64,000 nucleotides of DNA, from positions 1,017,395 to 1,081,394 of the forward strand of contig PJEW03000013.1 in NCBI GenBank assembly GCA_002900995.3. The letters run 5' to 3'. The notes beneath the pieces were generated by a model. It had not been told where the DNA came from and made no database searches. It saw only the letters and a list, made by a program, of their open reading frames with translations. Below are positions 1 to 10,312 of the stretch, piece after piece. Both the position numbers and the translations under genes were made by a program. How positions within the stretch are numbered: the first letter of the stretch is position 1; every line of letters begins with the position of its first letter. This DNA is from Ganoderma boninense (lineage: Eukaryota > Basidiomycota > Agaricomycetes > Polyporales > Polyporaceae).

Positions 1-486
1 CCGACTAATCTTCCTCCCCGAGCTACCGTGTCTGCCGCCTCAGCCGCCGAGGCTCTTCGCCTCTACAACCGGGTCCCCTCAGCTCCGTCCCGACCAGCTT
101 CCGGACCGGCCTCTGACGACCTCGTCTAGGAACACTCTACCCCCTCTTCCCGATCCTCACTCGAATTTTCCTTCCACACCCTACAGTGCCGAATCTCAGC
201 CCCTCCACTGCCCGGTTTCAGCTGCATCAACCCAAAGGACAGCCTCGCTATCATTGAGTCCAAGGTCAACGCCGTCCTTACCCGCCTCCAAGCCATCTTC
301 GACCGCAAGGACTTCCTCATCAACCTCCCAGCCATTGACGTTCTGGCTGTCCAGCACATCGCTGACCAACTAGAGTGGATTGCCACAAACCTCGACGCAC
401 ACGGCTTGGAGTGGACCCGCCCTCAGCGACAACAGACAGAGTGTGGTTCTGCAAGGAGGTTGGGAACATTAGTTTTAAGGAGTTGA
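1..486 (+). pseudogene. Unidentified coding remnant upstream of gypsy Gag
   Basis: One frame is open across the segment except for a TAG at 127-129. The part after the stop reads as a hydrophilic, helix-like protein (DSLAIIESKVNAVLTRLQAI) and ends at 484-486. There is no ATG for the frame and the left side runs off the window. It lies just 5' of a gypsy Gag on the same strand, so it could be an older retroelement coding region or a truncated host exon. I do not recognise the family. The amino-acid composition is protein-like, but nothing shows function. Confidence 0.3.
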
Positions 487-568
487 AGAAGAACTTCCCT
501 AAGGTAGTGAACGCTGTTGGAAAGCTAGGCACGTTTGGGTACTTAGATTGGGTAGTAGTTTAGAAACA

Positions 569-2091
569 ATGGCAACGGGTTCCCATTTTTCGGTGTTAAA
601 CCCACACGATTTAGGCGATAGGCCTAGCACGCCCTCCAATGCATCCACAGCTGAGGAGGAAGAGACCCCCCGTCCGCCGTCCCAGTTGCCAACCTGTCCA
701 TCCTCATCCACCCCCACTCTTGGGGCCTTACAAAGCCCGGCAGTATGGCAGTTTCAGGGTGTGGAGTACGCGACACTTGAGGAAGCTGCACAAGCGGCAG
801 GCGCACACTTCGGCATCCAGGATGAATACATCAGTTACATTATGGCAGTCGTTAACGACATGACACGGAAAATGGTCTCGGAAGCATACAACCAGCTTGG
901 CAACAAAATGTACGAACACCGCAACCAGGAAGCCGCTGAACTCCACAGGCTCAGGGTCCTCCTGAACAAGAAGGTTAGCAGTGTGACGTACACGGACGAC
1001 ATGGACGACCTCCGCTCTCGATGCAAGGATTTAGAGGACGAGAATGAGAAACTGAAGGCTGAACTGGTTGTCCTCAAGGCAGATGGAGACGTCCTTAATC
1101 AAAACCATGGAACTCTCGTCAATGTTATCAAGCAGCTCCAAGCACAAGTTAACTCGCTGGCCTCTCACCCCACTGGTACACGCTCTCAAGGTACACCCAC
1201 ACATGCCCCCAGTCGACCAAGATCGCGGACCCACCAAAGTTTAAAGGCAAGATGCCGGACCTGACAGTCGAACAATGGTTCCAAAAGCTCGGTATTTGGT
1301 TTAGGTACCAGAACATCACATCGGAGGACGACAAGATCACCACGGCCCTACTGTTCTTAGAAGGAGGAGCTCAGTCCTACATGGATGACTACGCCCAGAA
1401 AGCAGCCGAAGGAGTCCCACTTGGTACATGGAACAACTTTGCGAACCGACTCCAGAGTGGATACCGAGAGCTGGCCCCTGAAAAGTCAGCCCAACAGTCA
1501 CTAGAGGAACATTGCAGGAAGTCACATGCGTCACTAACCCTGTTTGCGGAAAACTTCCACCGTTTTGCTATCAAGTCCGGCTACTCCGATGTGGAGCTTA
1601 TCCGACGGATCGAGTCTCAGTGCAAGGGAGACCTGTTTACAACCATGACCACCCATCGCTCCTTGTCACCGCTCACGGTTCCGGACCAGTGGGAAGACTT
1701 CTTAGACTGGGTACTAGGGATCGAGATGAACTACCGAGGAGTCCGTCAGCCAACGTCGTCAAGGCCTGCCCGAGACCCAAATGCCATGGACATCGACACT
1801 GTACGCAAACCGGAAAAGCTCTCCAAGGAGCAGGAGGAATGGCTCACCAAGAAGCTCTGTTTCCGCTGTGGTCGGCATCCCTTCAAGACTGGTGTCAAGT
1901 GTCGAAACCCGGTATACAAAGAGTACTACGAGCTCCCGGACATGACAAAGGCAAAAGGCACTTGGGTACGCGCTATGGGTGAAGACAGTCAAGATCAAGA
2001 CCGAATGGAGTTTGTCATCAATGCGCTCAAGGAGTTCGAGAAGAAGAACAAAGCCCCGGAGCAGGAGACTACCGCGCTGTCGAGCGGGTGA
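569..2091 (+). pseudogene. Ty3/gypsy Gag with an internal frame switch
   Basis: Two overlapping frames together make a Gag-like capsid protein. The first runs from the ATG at 569 to a stop at 1262-1264 and contains a coiled-coil-like stretch. The second is open from 1153 to 2091 and carries the Gag signature DPPKFKGKMPDLTVEQWFQK, a helical capsid region and a zinc-knuckle-like CFRCGRHPFKTGVKC near its end. The frames differ by -1 and overlap by 112 nt (1153-1264), so either one base is missing or a -1 ribosomal shift is used. A five-C run lies in the overlap; I see no convincing slippery heptamer. No protease, RT or integrase follows on this strand: the adjacent Pol is on the opposite strand. 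The protein would form the virus-like particle of the retrotransposon. Confidence 0.75.
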
Positions 2092-2560
2092 TCGTGCGTT
2101 GGAGTGTTGTTTGGGTTGTGTTGGGTGTATGGATGGATAGATGGATAGGTGGTTGGTTTATTGGTGGGCTCCAGTTGTGTTGGTGGTTTGAGGTACCCAA
2201 GCAACGCACTGCCACAAGGTGTATGGGTTTTCCAGGTTTCCCGAAATTGACCTCGTCGAGTTCTTGGTGAGGAAGGAAAGACAGAAACCTTGGGTTGCCT
2301 GCTGCGTTTCTTGAAGCTGGGTTCGAAGATGTGAAGTGCTACCTATTTGCTGGTAGGGCACTGCTTGAACGGACAGAGTTTCCCCTTATACGTAGTGGGT
2401 GCTGTGTCTGTCCTCTCGTCCGGTATGTGTGTGTCTGTCGGAGACACCTGGTTCGAGTATCCCTCGGTAGATACTCTGCTTTGGTATGAAACAAGCCTTT
2501 GCTGTTTCAAACCACTGGGTGAGCAGCTGCTTGACGGCTCAAGCTACTGTCTGCTCCGTG

Positions 2561-2820
2561 TTGATCTGATCCGGTTGATCAGATCCTTGGTGATCTAGTC
2601 CGGTTGACCAGATCCTCGTAATCTAGTCCAGTTGACTAGATTCTTGTGATCTAGTCCGGTTGACTAGATCCTTGTGTAGTTTGGTCCGTTGACCAGTGAC
2701 TACTCTAGTGTGGCACTTGCTCAGGCAACTGTTTGCCTCCAGTGCAGGACACTAGCTTCAACAAGCCTTCTTGCTTGTTGGCTGCTGACCTGACCCTTAT
2801 TGATCCGGCTGATCAATAGG
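2561..2820. repeat. Array of covarying hairpins
   Basis: Four tandem units of 28-30 bp (2561-2674) each fold on themselves: GATCTGATC/GATCAGATC, GATCTAGTC/GACCAGATC (one mismatch), AATCTAGTC/GACTAGATT and GATCTAGTC/GACTAGATC. The loops are CGGTT or CAGTT. Two further hairpins follow: GGTC/GACC with loop CGTT near 2680-2691, and TATTGATC/GATCAATA with loop CGGCT near 2800-2820. Arm changes are compensated on the partner arm. On the minus strand the array lies downstream of the TATA box at 2926-2933, so it would be in the 5' leader of the LTR transcript. Confidence 0.85.
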
Positions 2821-2925
2821 TGGATGTCAAGCTGAGTGGGGTAGTGGAAAGCTGAGAGACTGGTGGGTGGTGATTGGAATGGGATGGGATGGTTTGATGG
2901 ATGCTTCTCCGGGGCCATTTTCAGT

Positions 2926-2933
2926 CCAGTATT
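2926..2933 (-). promoter_or_regulatory. TATA box of the LTR promoter
   Basis: The minus strand reads TATAAATA here, preceded upstream (higher coordinates) by the heat-shock-element-like array and followed by the hairpin array. The spacing fits a U3 promoter whose transcript would start near 2895-2905. No transcript data support it. Confidence 0.6.
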
Positions 2934-3017
2934 TATACTGTCCTGAAGAGCTTCCGGAGACTTCTAAGTACATGACAAATTGCTCTTGATGAGGTTACAA
3001 ATCACTGTTCCATATCA

Positions 3018-3363
3018 TTCTAGAAGCTTCTATGCTCTTCCGGTCTTCTCTAAGACCTTTCCGGTGTGTTCCGGTTGTTTCTATGCCTTTCTTGAGCTTT
3101 CCAGATCCTTCTTTTTCTGGAATGTTCCGGTGTCTCCTGGCATCTCCTAGATAGTTCTCAAGCCTTGTGGAATGTTCTGGACTGTTCCAGAAATTTCCAT
3201 CCTCTTCTAGAGTGCAGAATATTCCGGAATGTTCTAGAGCCTTGTGGAGTATTCTGGCTTGTTCCAGAAGTTTCCATCTGCTTCTAGCACATAATACACT
3301 TCCAGCATGTTCTTAGAACTTTGTAGATTGTTCTAGAACCTTCTGGAATGTTCCGGAAACTTC
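3018..3363. promoter_or_regulatory. Heat-shock-element-like array in LTR U3
   Basis: Alternating TTCnn/GAAnn pentamers in strict 5-bp phase occur in several clusters. At 3331-3363 there are seven perfect units (TTC 3331, GAA 3336, TTC 3341, GAA 3346, TTC 3351, GAA 3356, TTC 3361). At 3217-3274 twelve units are in phase with four imperfect. At 3170-3197 there are six with one mismatch, and at 3018-3030 three. This is the binding pattern of trimeric heat-shock factor Hsf1. It lies 85-440 bp upstream of the minus-strand TATA box. Confidence 0.75.
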
Positions 3364-3756
3364 CAGTCACCTCTAGGATGCTTCAGCAGCTTCCAGAAGA
3401 CCCTACATGTTTCAGGCTTCTTCTAGTGCTTGTTATAAGCATCTGAGACCTTTTGGTGTCCCCATATTTTGTCTGGTGGACTATTCCAGGTTTGCCCCTT
3501 CTTGTGGCAAGAGACAGCAGATAGAGAACATGGCTGAGAGTAAGAGTTTTGGTTGTAGATGAGGTGATATTGAGCCAGTTAATACTGTTCTGGAATTTTA
3601 GACAGTATGTCTGCATGGGAATTAGCCAATGCCACAACTCTTTTGTTGGGTGGCCTTGCCACAGGACATGTGGGTTTGAGCTTTTCCTATAGTTTGCTTT
3701 GGTAGAAGCCCTGTCCATGTGCCAATCCCTTTTGGTGCATGACATCCGCCCCACAG

Positions 3757-6600
3757 TTAACGGCCGTCCCCGGACGTCCACTTTTGTTTCTTTTTGTTTC
3801 TCTTTATCTTTTGGGTGTGACTCCGGGTCCGTTGACTGACTGGCTCATTACCTTCTTCCTCATCAAATAACTCTTCAGCTAGTGAGGATTCACTATTATC
3901 CTCCTCATCTGCACTGATGATGTCTGTGTTGCCTATGTCTTGGGCTGGATAGTCTTGATCCATAGACTGGTAATGGTCTTCTATCGTGTCAATAGGGTCT
4001 GCTGCAAGGTGCTCTAGGTTCTTGTTGGCTGGATGGTATGCCAACAACCTGTATGCAGCAATGCTTTCTTTTGAAACATCCCCATTGAGTTCTTTCACGA
4101 TATAGGCCCCATTCTGTGTCTGGCGGACAACCTCGTATGGTCCCAAGTATCGTGGCTTGTGCTTGCGGTTCATCTCCTTTTCTATTGCAGTATTGCGAAT
4201 GAGAACAAGTTCTCCACTTTGGAATGCAGTTTTTCTCAATCTATGAGCAAACCGCTTCTCAAAGTGATCCTTTGATTCGAGTCGGGTCTTGCGTAAGGCT
4301 TCTGCTGCTCTAGCTATATCTTCTGGCTTTCGCTGAAGTTGACGTATGCGAAGTGCCAAAAGATCAGCATGTGGCATATTACTTCTAAAGCCTTGCACCA
4401 TAAAGGTTGCTTCTCGCAAGTCCATTGGCCACACAGGATGCACACCATGCAACAGATAGTATGGGCTGAATCCTGTTGACCGCCGGATAGTTACCCGATC
4501 TGCGAATACAGCGTGTGGCAGCAAGCTAGGCCAGTGGTTGACTTGGCCTTCACAAGCTTTTATTAGCCCTTCACGCAGGATAAAGTGACCTCGCTCTACA
4601 ACTCCATTGGCTTTTGAGTTGTAGGGTGAAATACGAATATGGGGTATCCCATATTTCTTCATGAGTATTTCAAATGCACCCTTAAACTCAGGGCCATTGT
4701 CGGTCACCACTTGTTCTATCATTCCATACCTGCAAATAACTTGCTCCCAGAAGAACCGAGCTATCTCCTGCGATGACGCAGAGCGGAGTGCTTTGGCTTC
4801 TGATACTCCTGAGAGATCATCTCGACATGCAACTATGCATGTGAAGCTCTGGGCAGTGGGCATATGCATCACATCAACATATGCCTTGGTGAATAGGCTT
4901 GCTGGGGTTGAGATTGTAAGAGGCACCTCCATCTTTTTGGTGCTTCTTATCTGGCATTCCCGACATGAGCGCACGTGCTGCTGGACGTTGCTCTGGTAGA
5001 ATGGCCAGAAAAATCTCTCTTTGACTGTCTTGAATGTTGCCTCTTCACCTCTGTGCCCTAACTTGTTGTGTGCTTCTTCGAGGACTCTCTGCCTGCTAGG
5101 CACATCAAACAGTATCCGTACTGGCATACGGTCAGGATACTGCTTATACATGCAGTTATCCTGCACAAAATACCTCTGGATCTTTTTCAAGAATTTATGC
5201 TGCTGCGTTGGAGTAGCAAACTCCGGCATCTCTGATGTTTGCAGAAATCTAAACATCTGCCGTAGCTTTGCATCCTGTGTCGTGTTTGCAAACAGCATTC
5301 TTGGATCCCTAGATAAGGTTTCTGTGTCTGTTTGATCAGAGTATGTCTCGTCTTCTTGTGTGTGGCTTGATCCTATAAATAGGGCCACATTTTCCTTCCA
5401 TTCATCTTCTTCGTCATACTCAATTATTTCTCCTTCTCCAACTGGTCGCCAAGATAATGCATCAGGTCCTTTATGCCTTGCTGCTGGCACGTGGATCAAC
5501 GTATGTGGATACGTTAAGATCTCTGCTATCCAGCGATTGATTACAGCATTCGGCTGTAAGTCTGGAGCTGCTAGCATGCCTTTGATGTACTTGGCATCGA
5601 CCTCTATATGCAAATCTTTTACTCCAATTAGATAGAGTCGGCATCGTCGGAGTGCTCGGTAGAGTCCATATAGCTCCAGCTTTGGCTGACTATAGTTTGA
5701 CTCTGTTTTGCCCATTGGGACTGACCCATATCGTGCAGGTCTGCGCTTGTTGTTCTTGTCCAGCTGGGATAGGATATATCCTACCGCATACTTGCTGGAG
5801 TCAACTGACAATATAACTGGCTTTGAGGATGTGTAGTCAATAGGTTGTAATGCGGGTGCAGTTGAGATCAAGTCTTTCATCTCATCAAAGGCTGCTTGCC
5901 GCCGCTCATTCCAGACAAATTCTGTTTTATGTCCGGTAAGCTCTCGTAACGGCTTGACCTTTTGTGAGAAGTCTTTGATCCAAACTCGTACTGTTCCGCA
6001 GAGACCTAGAAATCCTCGCACTTCCTTGACGGATGTGGGCACTGGCCAGTTGCGGACTTTGTCCACCTTGTCATCTTCTGGGACTCTGCCTTCAGGTGTG
6101 CACTTTTGTCCAACGATAACTACGCTGGGTCTGCAGACTTGTGCTTTCAAGCCTGAGATTCGGATTCCTGCATGGCCAACCCGATGCATAATCCTATGCA
6201 CATCCTGAGCATGCTCCCATATAAAGTGTCTAATCCCTGGGTTATCTTGAAGGACTTCTGGATTCCCATCTTCATCCAGGTAACATGTTTGAGGACCCTT
6301 AATCGGCAGGTCATCAATAAACACATTAGCTGTATGAGGAATCTCATCCTCCAGGATAAATGTCATGCATGCTTGGAACTCTGCAGGAGAGTTTGTAAAA
6401 CCCATGGGCATTGATGTTAGCCGGAGCTGCCCCAATGGTGAGTGGAAAGCAGTCATGTCTTGGCTAATTGGGTCAAGCTTTCGCCCATCAAATGCCCAGA
6501 ACAGGTCAAAGACAGTATAGCACTGTCTGCCTGCAAATGGTTCTACAAAGTCATCGAGGATCGGCGGTAGTCCTGCTTCTCGAATTGTGATTAGTGACTT
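3757..6600 (-). pseudogene. Ty3/gypsy Pol (RT, RNase H, integrase), 5'-truncated
   Basis: A frame of about 950 codons is open from 6600 to the stop at 3757; its first ATG is at 6456, already inside RT, so the protease and start of RT are missing. RT carries VFIDDLPIKGP (FIDD in place of YxDD). RNase H follows with VILSVDSSKYAVGYIL. The integrase has an HHCC zinc finger (HNKLGHRG then CRECQ) and the catalytic D (AYVDVM), D (VTDNGPEF) and E (VVERGH). The C terminus is acidic then basic and has no chromodomain, unlike the element at 51739-58275. The upstream end stops at the left edge of the hAT element near 6600, so that insertion is the likely cause of the truncation. The protein would copy element RNA to DNA and integrate it. 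Confidence 0.9.
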
Positions 6601-7055
6601 GCAGGTCCCGGCCTCAGGCCCTCAAGCCTTCAGGCCGAGCCGTGGGCAGGCCGAGCCGAGCCGGGCCCTCGTGCAAGGCTTCGGACGGCCTGGCGGCTCG
6701 GCTTCTATATCTGGTAGGCCGGGCCGTGCGGCCTGAGCCCTCGATTATGGTGGCGCAGAGCTTTGGACGCTGCTTGCCGCTTGGTCCCCGCCACCTTGGT
6801 CCCCGCCGCCTTGACCCTCTCTCTTGCGCGGCCACTTGTGCGCAGCTAATCTTTTGTAGCCACTCACAGCTCAATAGGCTTCTCGTTGTCATGTCTTTAG
6901 CCACTGGCCTCTGTCAATAATCAAGACAATGCTTGCATCGAGCATTTATAAAGCGCATTTCGAGCCCGATGGGAGGCACCATGCACAAGTGTACCGGCTC
7001 CTCTCCTCAGTTTTCCTCATCCTACTCAGTATTTCTCAACTTTTCACTGTCATCA

Positions 7056-9630
7056 TGACTGAACCTTCTCGTCTATCTACTCGGAAACGAAGTCTAGCCG
7101 CTAAACTCCAAGATACGAACAACACCGCCCAGCCAGAGGTCCGCATGCATCAGCGCGACACTGAACACCAGTCTTTGGCACCCAGTGTTCACAACTCCCC
7201 TCCCGATCCTCGCAACAATTCTATGGAAGCCTCTTCGAACTCTAGCGAGAGCCAACAGCCTGGATCCCAGAGTGTCCTCGGTATGTAGGATCCCTGTTTG
7301 ACGGAGCTATCACATACTAACCATGGTGATCCTTGTTGTAGGGAAGCGCAGGCCTACGGCCACGGTTATCGAGGTCCCAGACGAAGACCTCAATGCATCT
7401 ATCTACCAGGTTTCTGACCAGGAACTGGACGCAGTGTCGAGTGGGGAAGAGGAAGGGTCAAGTGGCGAACCTGAGGTGTTGAGTGGCGAGGGATCAGACA
7501 ACGCTGGGCCTCTACGTCCGAAGTCTACACGCACCGGTGCCAACAAGCGCAAGAAATGCAAGCCCTCGAAGAAGCGACGCAAACTCAATTCTCCCGACAT
7601 AGATGCTCTCGACGCCGACATTGAGATGATCGACGTCGACGATGGTCCCCTTCAAGTCGAAAACGATCCCATCAAGGACGTCAAGCATTTCTTTTCACAA
7701 CTATACGTGAAAGATGGACAGAAGTATCGTGACTGTCGGACGTGTCCGTGAGTGTTGCAGCACTTCATATGACTGCTTACGCTGCTTACAATCTTCCAGG
7801 CGTAAAAACAATGTGCGGACGTCCATCTGTAGCCATACTTCGACGCTTCGGCGCCACATGCAAGCTTTTCATAAGGTATATATATTCTCAGTTTATTCGT
7901 CTTGTGCAGTGTTATTAATTACGACACGATAAACTAGCCACGCTACCTTGAATGGTGCAATGCCAACGACTTCGTCTCCAAGCTTCCGAATGACATCAAG
8001 CTCCGTAAGGAGAACGCCGAGAAGAAGGGACGTCAGACGACGCTCGATACGCACATGAAGGAGAAGGAACACGTTGTGCCATATTCAGATGCACTGTTCA
8101 ATGAGGTTGCTCGTCACTGGCTTGTCGCCACAGACCAGGTGCGTTGTTGCTGGTTGTCCGGACACCATCAGCGGGAATAAGGCTGAACGTAGGTCAATGA
8201 TTTATACAGGTTGACCTGGCTTGAACCTGTATATAAACCTGTAGGTTGTGACCTGTAGGTTGTAGGTACCTGTGCTATGAATCAGATATGAATCAGAATC
8301 AGCCATCTTGGAAAAAGTGATTTGGATTTGTAGGTTTAAATCTAGGTCACCTACAGGTTGATTCACATTTCAATAGCTAAAAATACTATATATTGAGGGT
8401 TTTGGTAGGTAATATGTCTTTATATAGCTTAATTCTATATCTATAAGCATATGTTGGGCATAGATAATGCTAATAACACTCAATACCAACCTAGAACCTT
8501 CAATAGAAGCTCTAAGACTACTATATTTGGTATTTAAATCAAATCAATGATTTGACCTGTGATTTACAGGTTTACAACCTGTAGGTTGTAGGTCAAAAGT
8601 TGATTTGATTCATACAGATCCCAATCAGACCTCTGAAAGTGACCAAACCTACAGGTTCAGATCCCAATCACCTACAGGTCGACCTATGTTCAGCCTTAAG
8701 CGGGAACTTAGTCTCATCTTCTCCGTTTGCAGCCACTCCAAGCTCTCCAACATCCATCCTTCAAGGATATGATTGATGTTGCAGCACGGGCAACCCATGG
8801 CGTGAAGATCGACAACCTTCGTAACACTCGTGAGGGTATCTTGCGGGAGTTTAGGCGCAATGTGACCACGCTGTCCAAGTGACTTAATGTGAGTCCGAGT
8901 CTCTTTCCTCTGTTACTACTATGTATACATGGACATTCATCGTCGTGTTTTAGAGCAATGCTGTCAAGGGACAGGTTAACCTGACCTGTGATGCATGGCA
9001 GGCAGAAAATACTGACGGCTACTTCGCTGTGACCGGGCACTGGGTTGAGGAGGACTCTCGAGAATCAGACACTCTCACGGAGTGGAAAGTCAAGTCAAGT
9101 CTCTTTGGCTTTGTCCGGATGAACTGTTCGCACGATGGAGAACGGCTCGGTCGTGCCCTTTTCAAGATTGCTGCACGCTTAAAGATCGAGCACAAGGTTA
9201 GTGTCTCATGCCTCTTTTCGATATAGTATCTGACACTCACATATATAGATTGGTTATGTCACTTGCGACAATGCGACAAACAACGACACCATAGTGTCAT
9301 ATTTTGCATCGCATGTTGCTGAGCGAACTAAGCTGAAATACTCCGGCAAGGGACGCCGTGTGCGGTATGTTCTTATCCTGGAGCTCTACACAGCGGCTCA
9401 TTCTATATTTACGTAGATGCCTCGAACACATCATAAACCTTGCCACGCAGGCGTTCATCAAAACATATAGCAAGTCGCTTTATTACAATCCTGCACGTCC
9501 CGATGACGACCTCGTGGCTGTCAGTGGGAAACAGCGAGACGTTATAGGTCTTGTACGTGCAATTGCTGTAAAGGTAGGCTTGATTCTTCGTCACGACTTC
9601 AGTCTTGCCTCCTGACAGAATAATAGGCTC
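7056..9630 (+). pseudogene. hAT transposase with one nonsense codon
   Basis: Exons inferred from GT-AG sites: 7056-7280, 7342-7747, 7800-7875, 7938-8138, 8733-8888, 8954-9196, 9249-9364, 9417-9573, then into the gap. The N-terminal part is acidic and Lys-rich. A BED-type zinc finger follows (CRTC, then HMQAFH, split across an intron). The RNase H-like catalytic domain shows HPSFKDMIDVAARATHGVKI, LTCDAWQAENTDGYFAVTGH, CDNATNNDT and CLEHIINLATQAF. A TGA at 8880-8882 sits where the family usually has Arg (a CGA to TGA change would explain it), so this copy is probably dead. The C-terminal dimerisation domain lies in or beyond the gap. The protein would cut and paste hAT elements, including MITEs with matching ends. 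Confidence 0.85.
8178..8698. mobile_element. 521-bp MITE of hAT type inside a transposase intron
   Basis: Termini TAAGGCTGAACGTAGGTC (8178-8195) and the inverse of TAAGGCTGAACATAGGTC (8681-8698) match at 17 of 18 positions. The flanks are a perfect 8-bp duplication AGCGGGAA (8170-8177 and 8699-8706), the hAT hallmark. The host intron 8139-8732 is 594 nt; removing the MITE and one duplication leaves 65 nt, normal for this genome. Internally it is rich in ACCTGTAGGTT-like subrepeats and has no ORF. Confidence 0.93.
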
Positions 9631-9730
9631 NNNNNNNNNNNNNNNNNNNNNNNNNNNNNNNNNNNNNNNNNNNNNNNNNNNNNNNNNNNNNNNNNNNNNN
9701 NNNNNNNNNNNNNNNNNNNNNNNNNNNNNN
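9631..9730. other. Scaffold gap (100 N)
   Basis: Exactly 100 undetermined bases, as at the two other gaps, so the length is a placeholder. It separates the hAT transposase from a DUF6532-like fragment, and their adjacency is not proven. Confidence 0.99.
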
Positions 9731-10312
9731 AACATCCACCCCAACCGAGCGCCCCACGAAGGGATAAGCTTTGGAGATTTGTACGTGATGTAGCCCAATC
9801 ATTTCGATGTTCGCTGATCTGTCCTATCCTGACTGTCGTCGTGTGTAGACACGTCAACAGGTATACGATTGGAGGAGCCAGATTGGTAAGCTTGCTATCA
9901 AGATCGTCAAGACAGAGGTCCAGCAACAGGCGGACAAGCACGGCAAGCACTTCGCCGCCGCGTGGGTGGCAAATGCGTTGGCGAAAGGTGGTGAGGCCAC
10001 GTACAGCGTGCCAAATGTCCAGGCGCGCTCCCTCTACATTTACATCTATCCTGGTGGACTACTTATATGGATATCGCTGCGTTAATAGAACCCCGGAGAG
10101 GCTCGGGGTGCCCTCCAAACATCGTTCCATATACGACTTCTCACGTATCATTATGAGCAAGCGGACGGCAGCATCATCCAGGCGTCGTACCCTGTCGGCG
10201 CCCTCTCACTTGCAGTTGTTGCGGTGAGTAACCGTATCTGTCTGCCTGGCTAAGAACATCAGCTGACTCAGAGAGATGTTTTTTTAAGATTCGGCGTGCC
10301 TTCAGGGCGTGT
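9731..10312 (+). pseudogene. DUF6532-like protein fragment
   Basis: Coding blocks after the gap resemble DUF6532, a basidiomycete family of unknown function often found in expanded repeat-associated sets. One block starts after an acceptor near 9848 and reads VYDWRSQIGKLAIKIVKTEV. A second, around 10095-10225, reads LLTYHYEQADGSIIQ then YPVGALSLAVVA, ends at a GTGAGTAAC donor, and may continue after an acceptor near 10289 as IRRAFRAC. Between the blocks the frame is interrupted by stops. The gene is cut near 10310 by a DIRS-element fragment on the opposite strand. I infer the family from the WRS..GK and YPxGALxL patterns and cannot assign a role. Confidence 0.5.

Larger units (their letters stand above)
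2092..3744 (-). mobile_element. Probable 3' LTR of the minus-strand gypsy element
   Basis: On the minus strand the Pol stop codon is followed directly by a purine-rich tract (3745-3755, TGTGGGGCGGA) and then TGTCATGCACC starting at 3744, the expected polypurine-tract/LTR junction. The next 0.8 kb holds a heat-shock-element-like array and a TATA box, as expected for U3, and the segment beyond would be R-U5. The far LTR end is not resolved. It could lie as far left as the Gag stop at 2091, where the plus strand reads TGATCG. That would make an unusually long LTR, and part of the segment may belong to the convergent plus-strand element. No gene is apparent here. Confidence 0.55.
6601..9630 (+). 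mobile_element. hAT-family DNA transposon, right end not seen
   Basis: The homology to gypsy Pol stops at about 6600 and a GC-rich segment begins (CAGGTCCCGGCCTCAGGCC at about 6604), with repeated GGCCGAGCCG motifs of the kind found subterminally in hAT elements. A multi-exon hAT transposase follows. The element runs into the N gap at 9631 and no right terminus or 8-bp target duplication can be paired, so the left boundary is an estimate. Confidence 0.7.
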
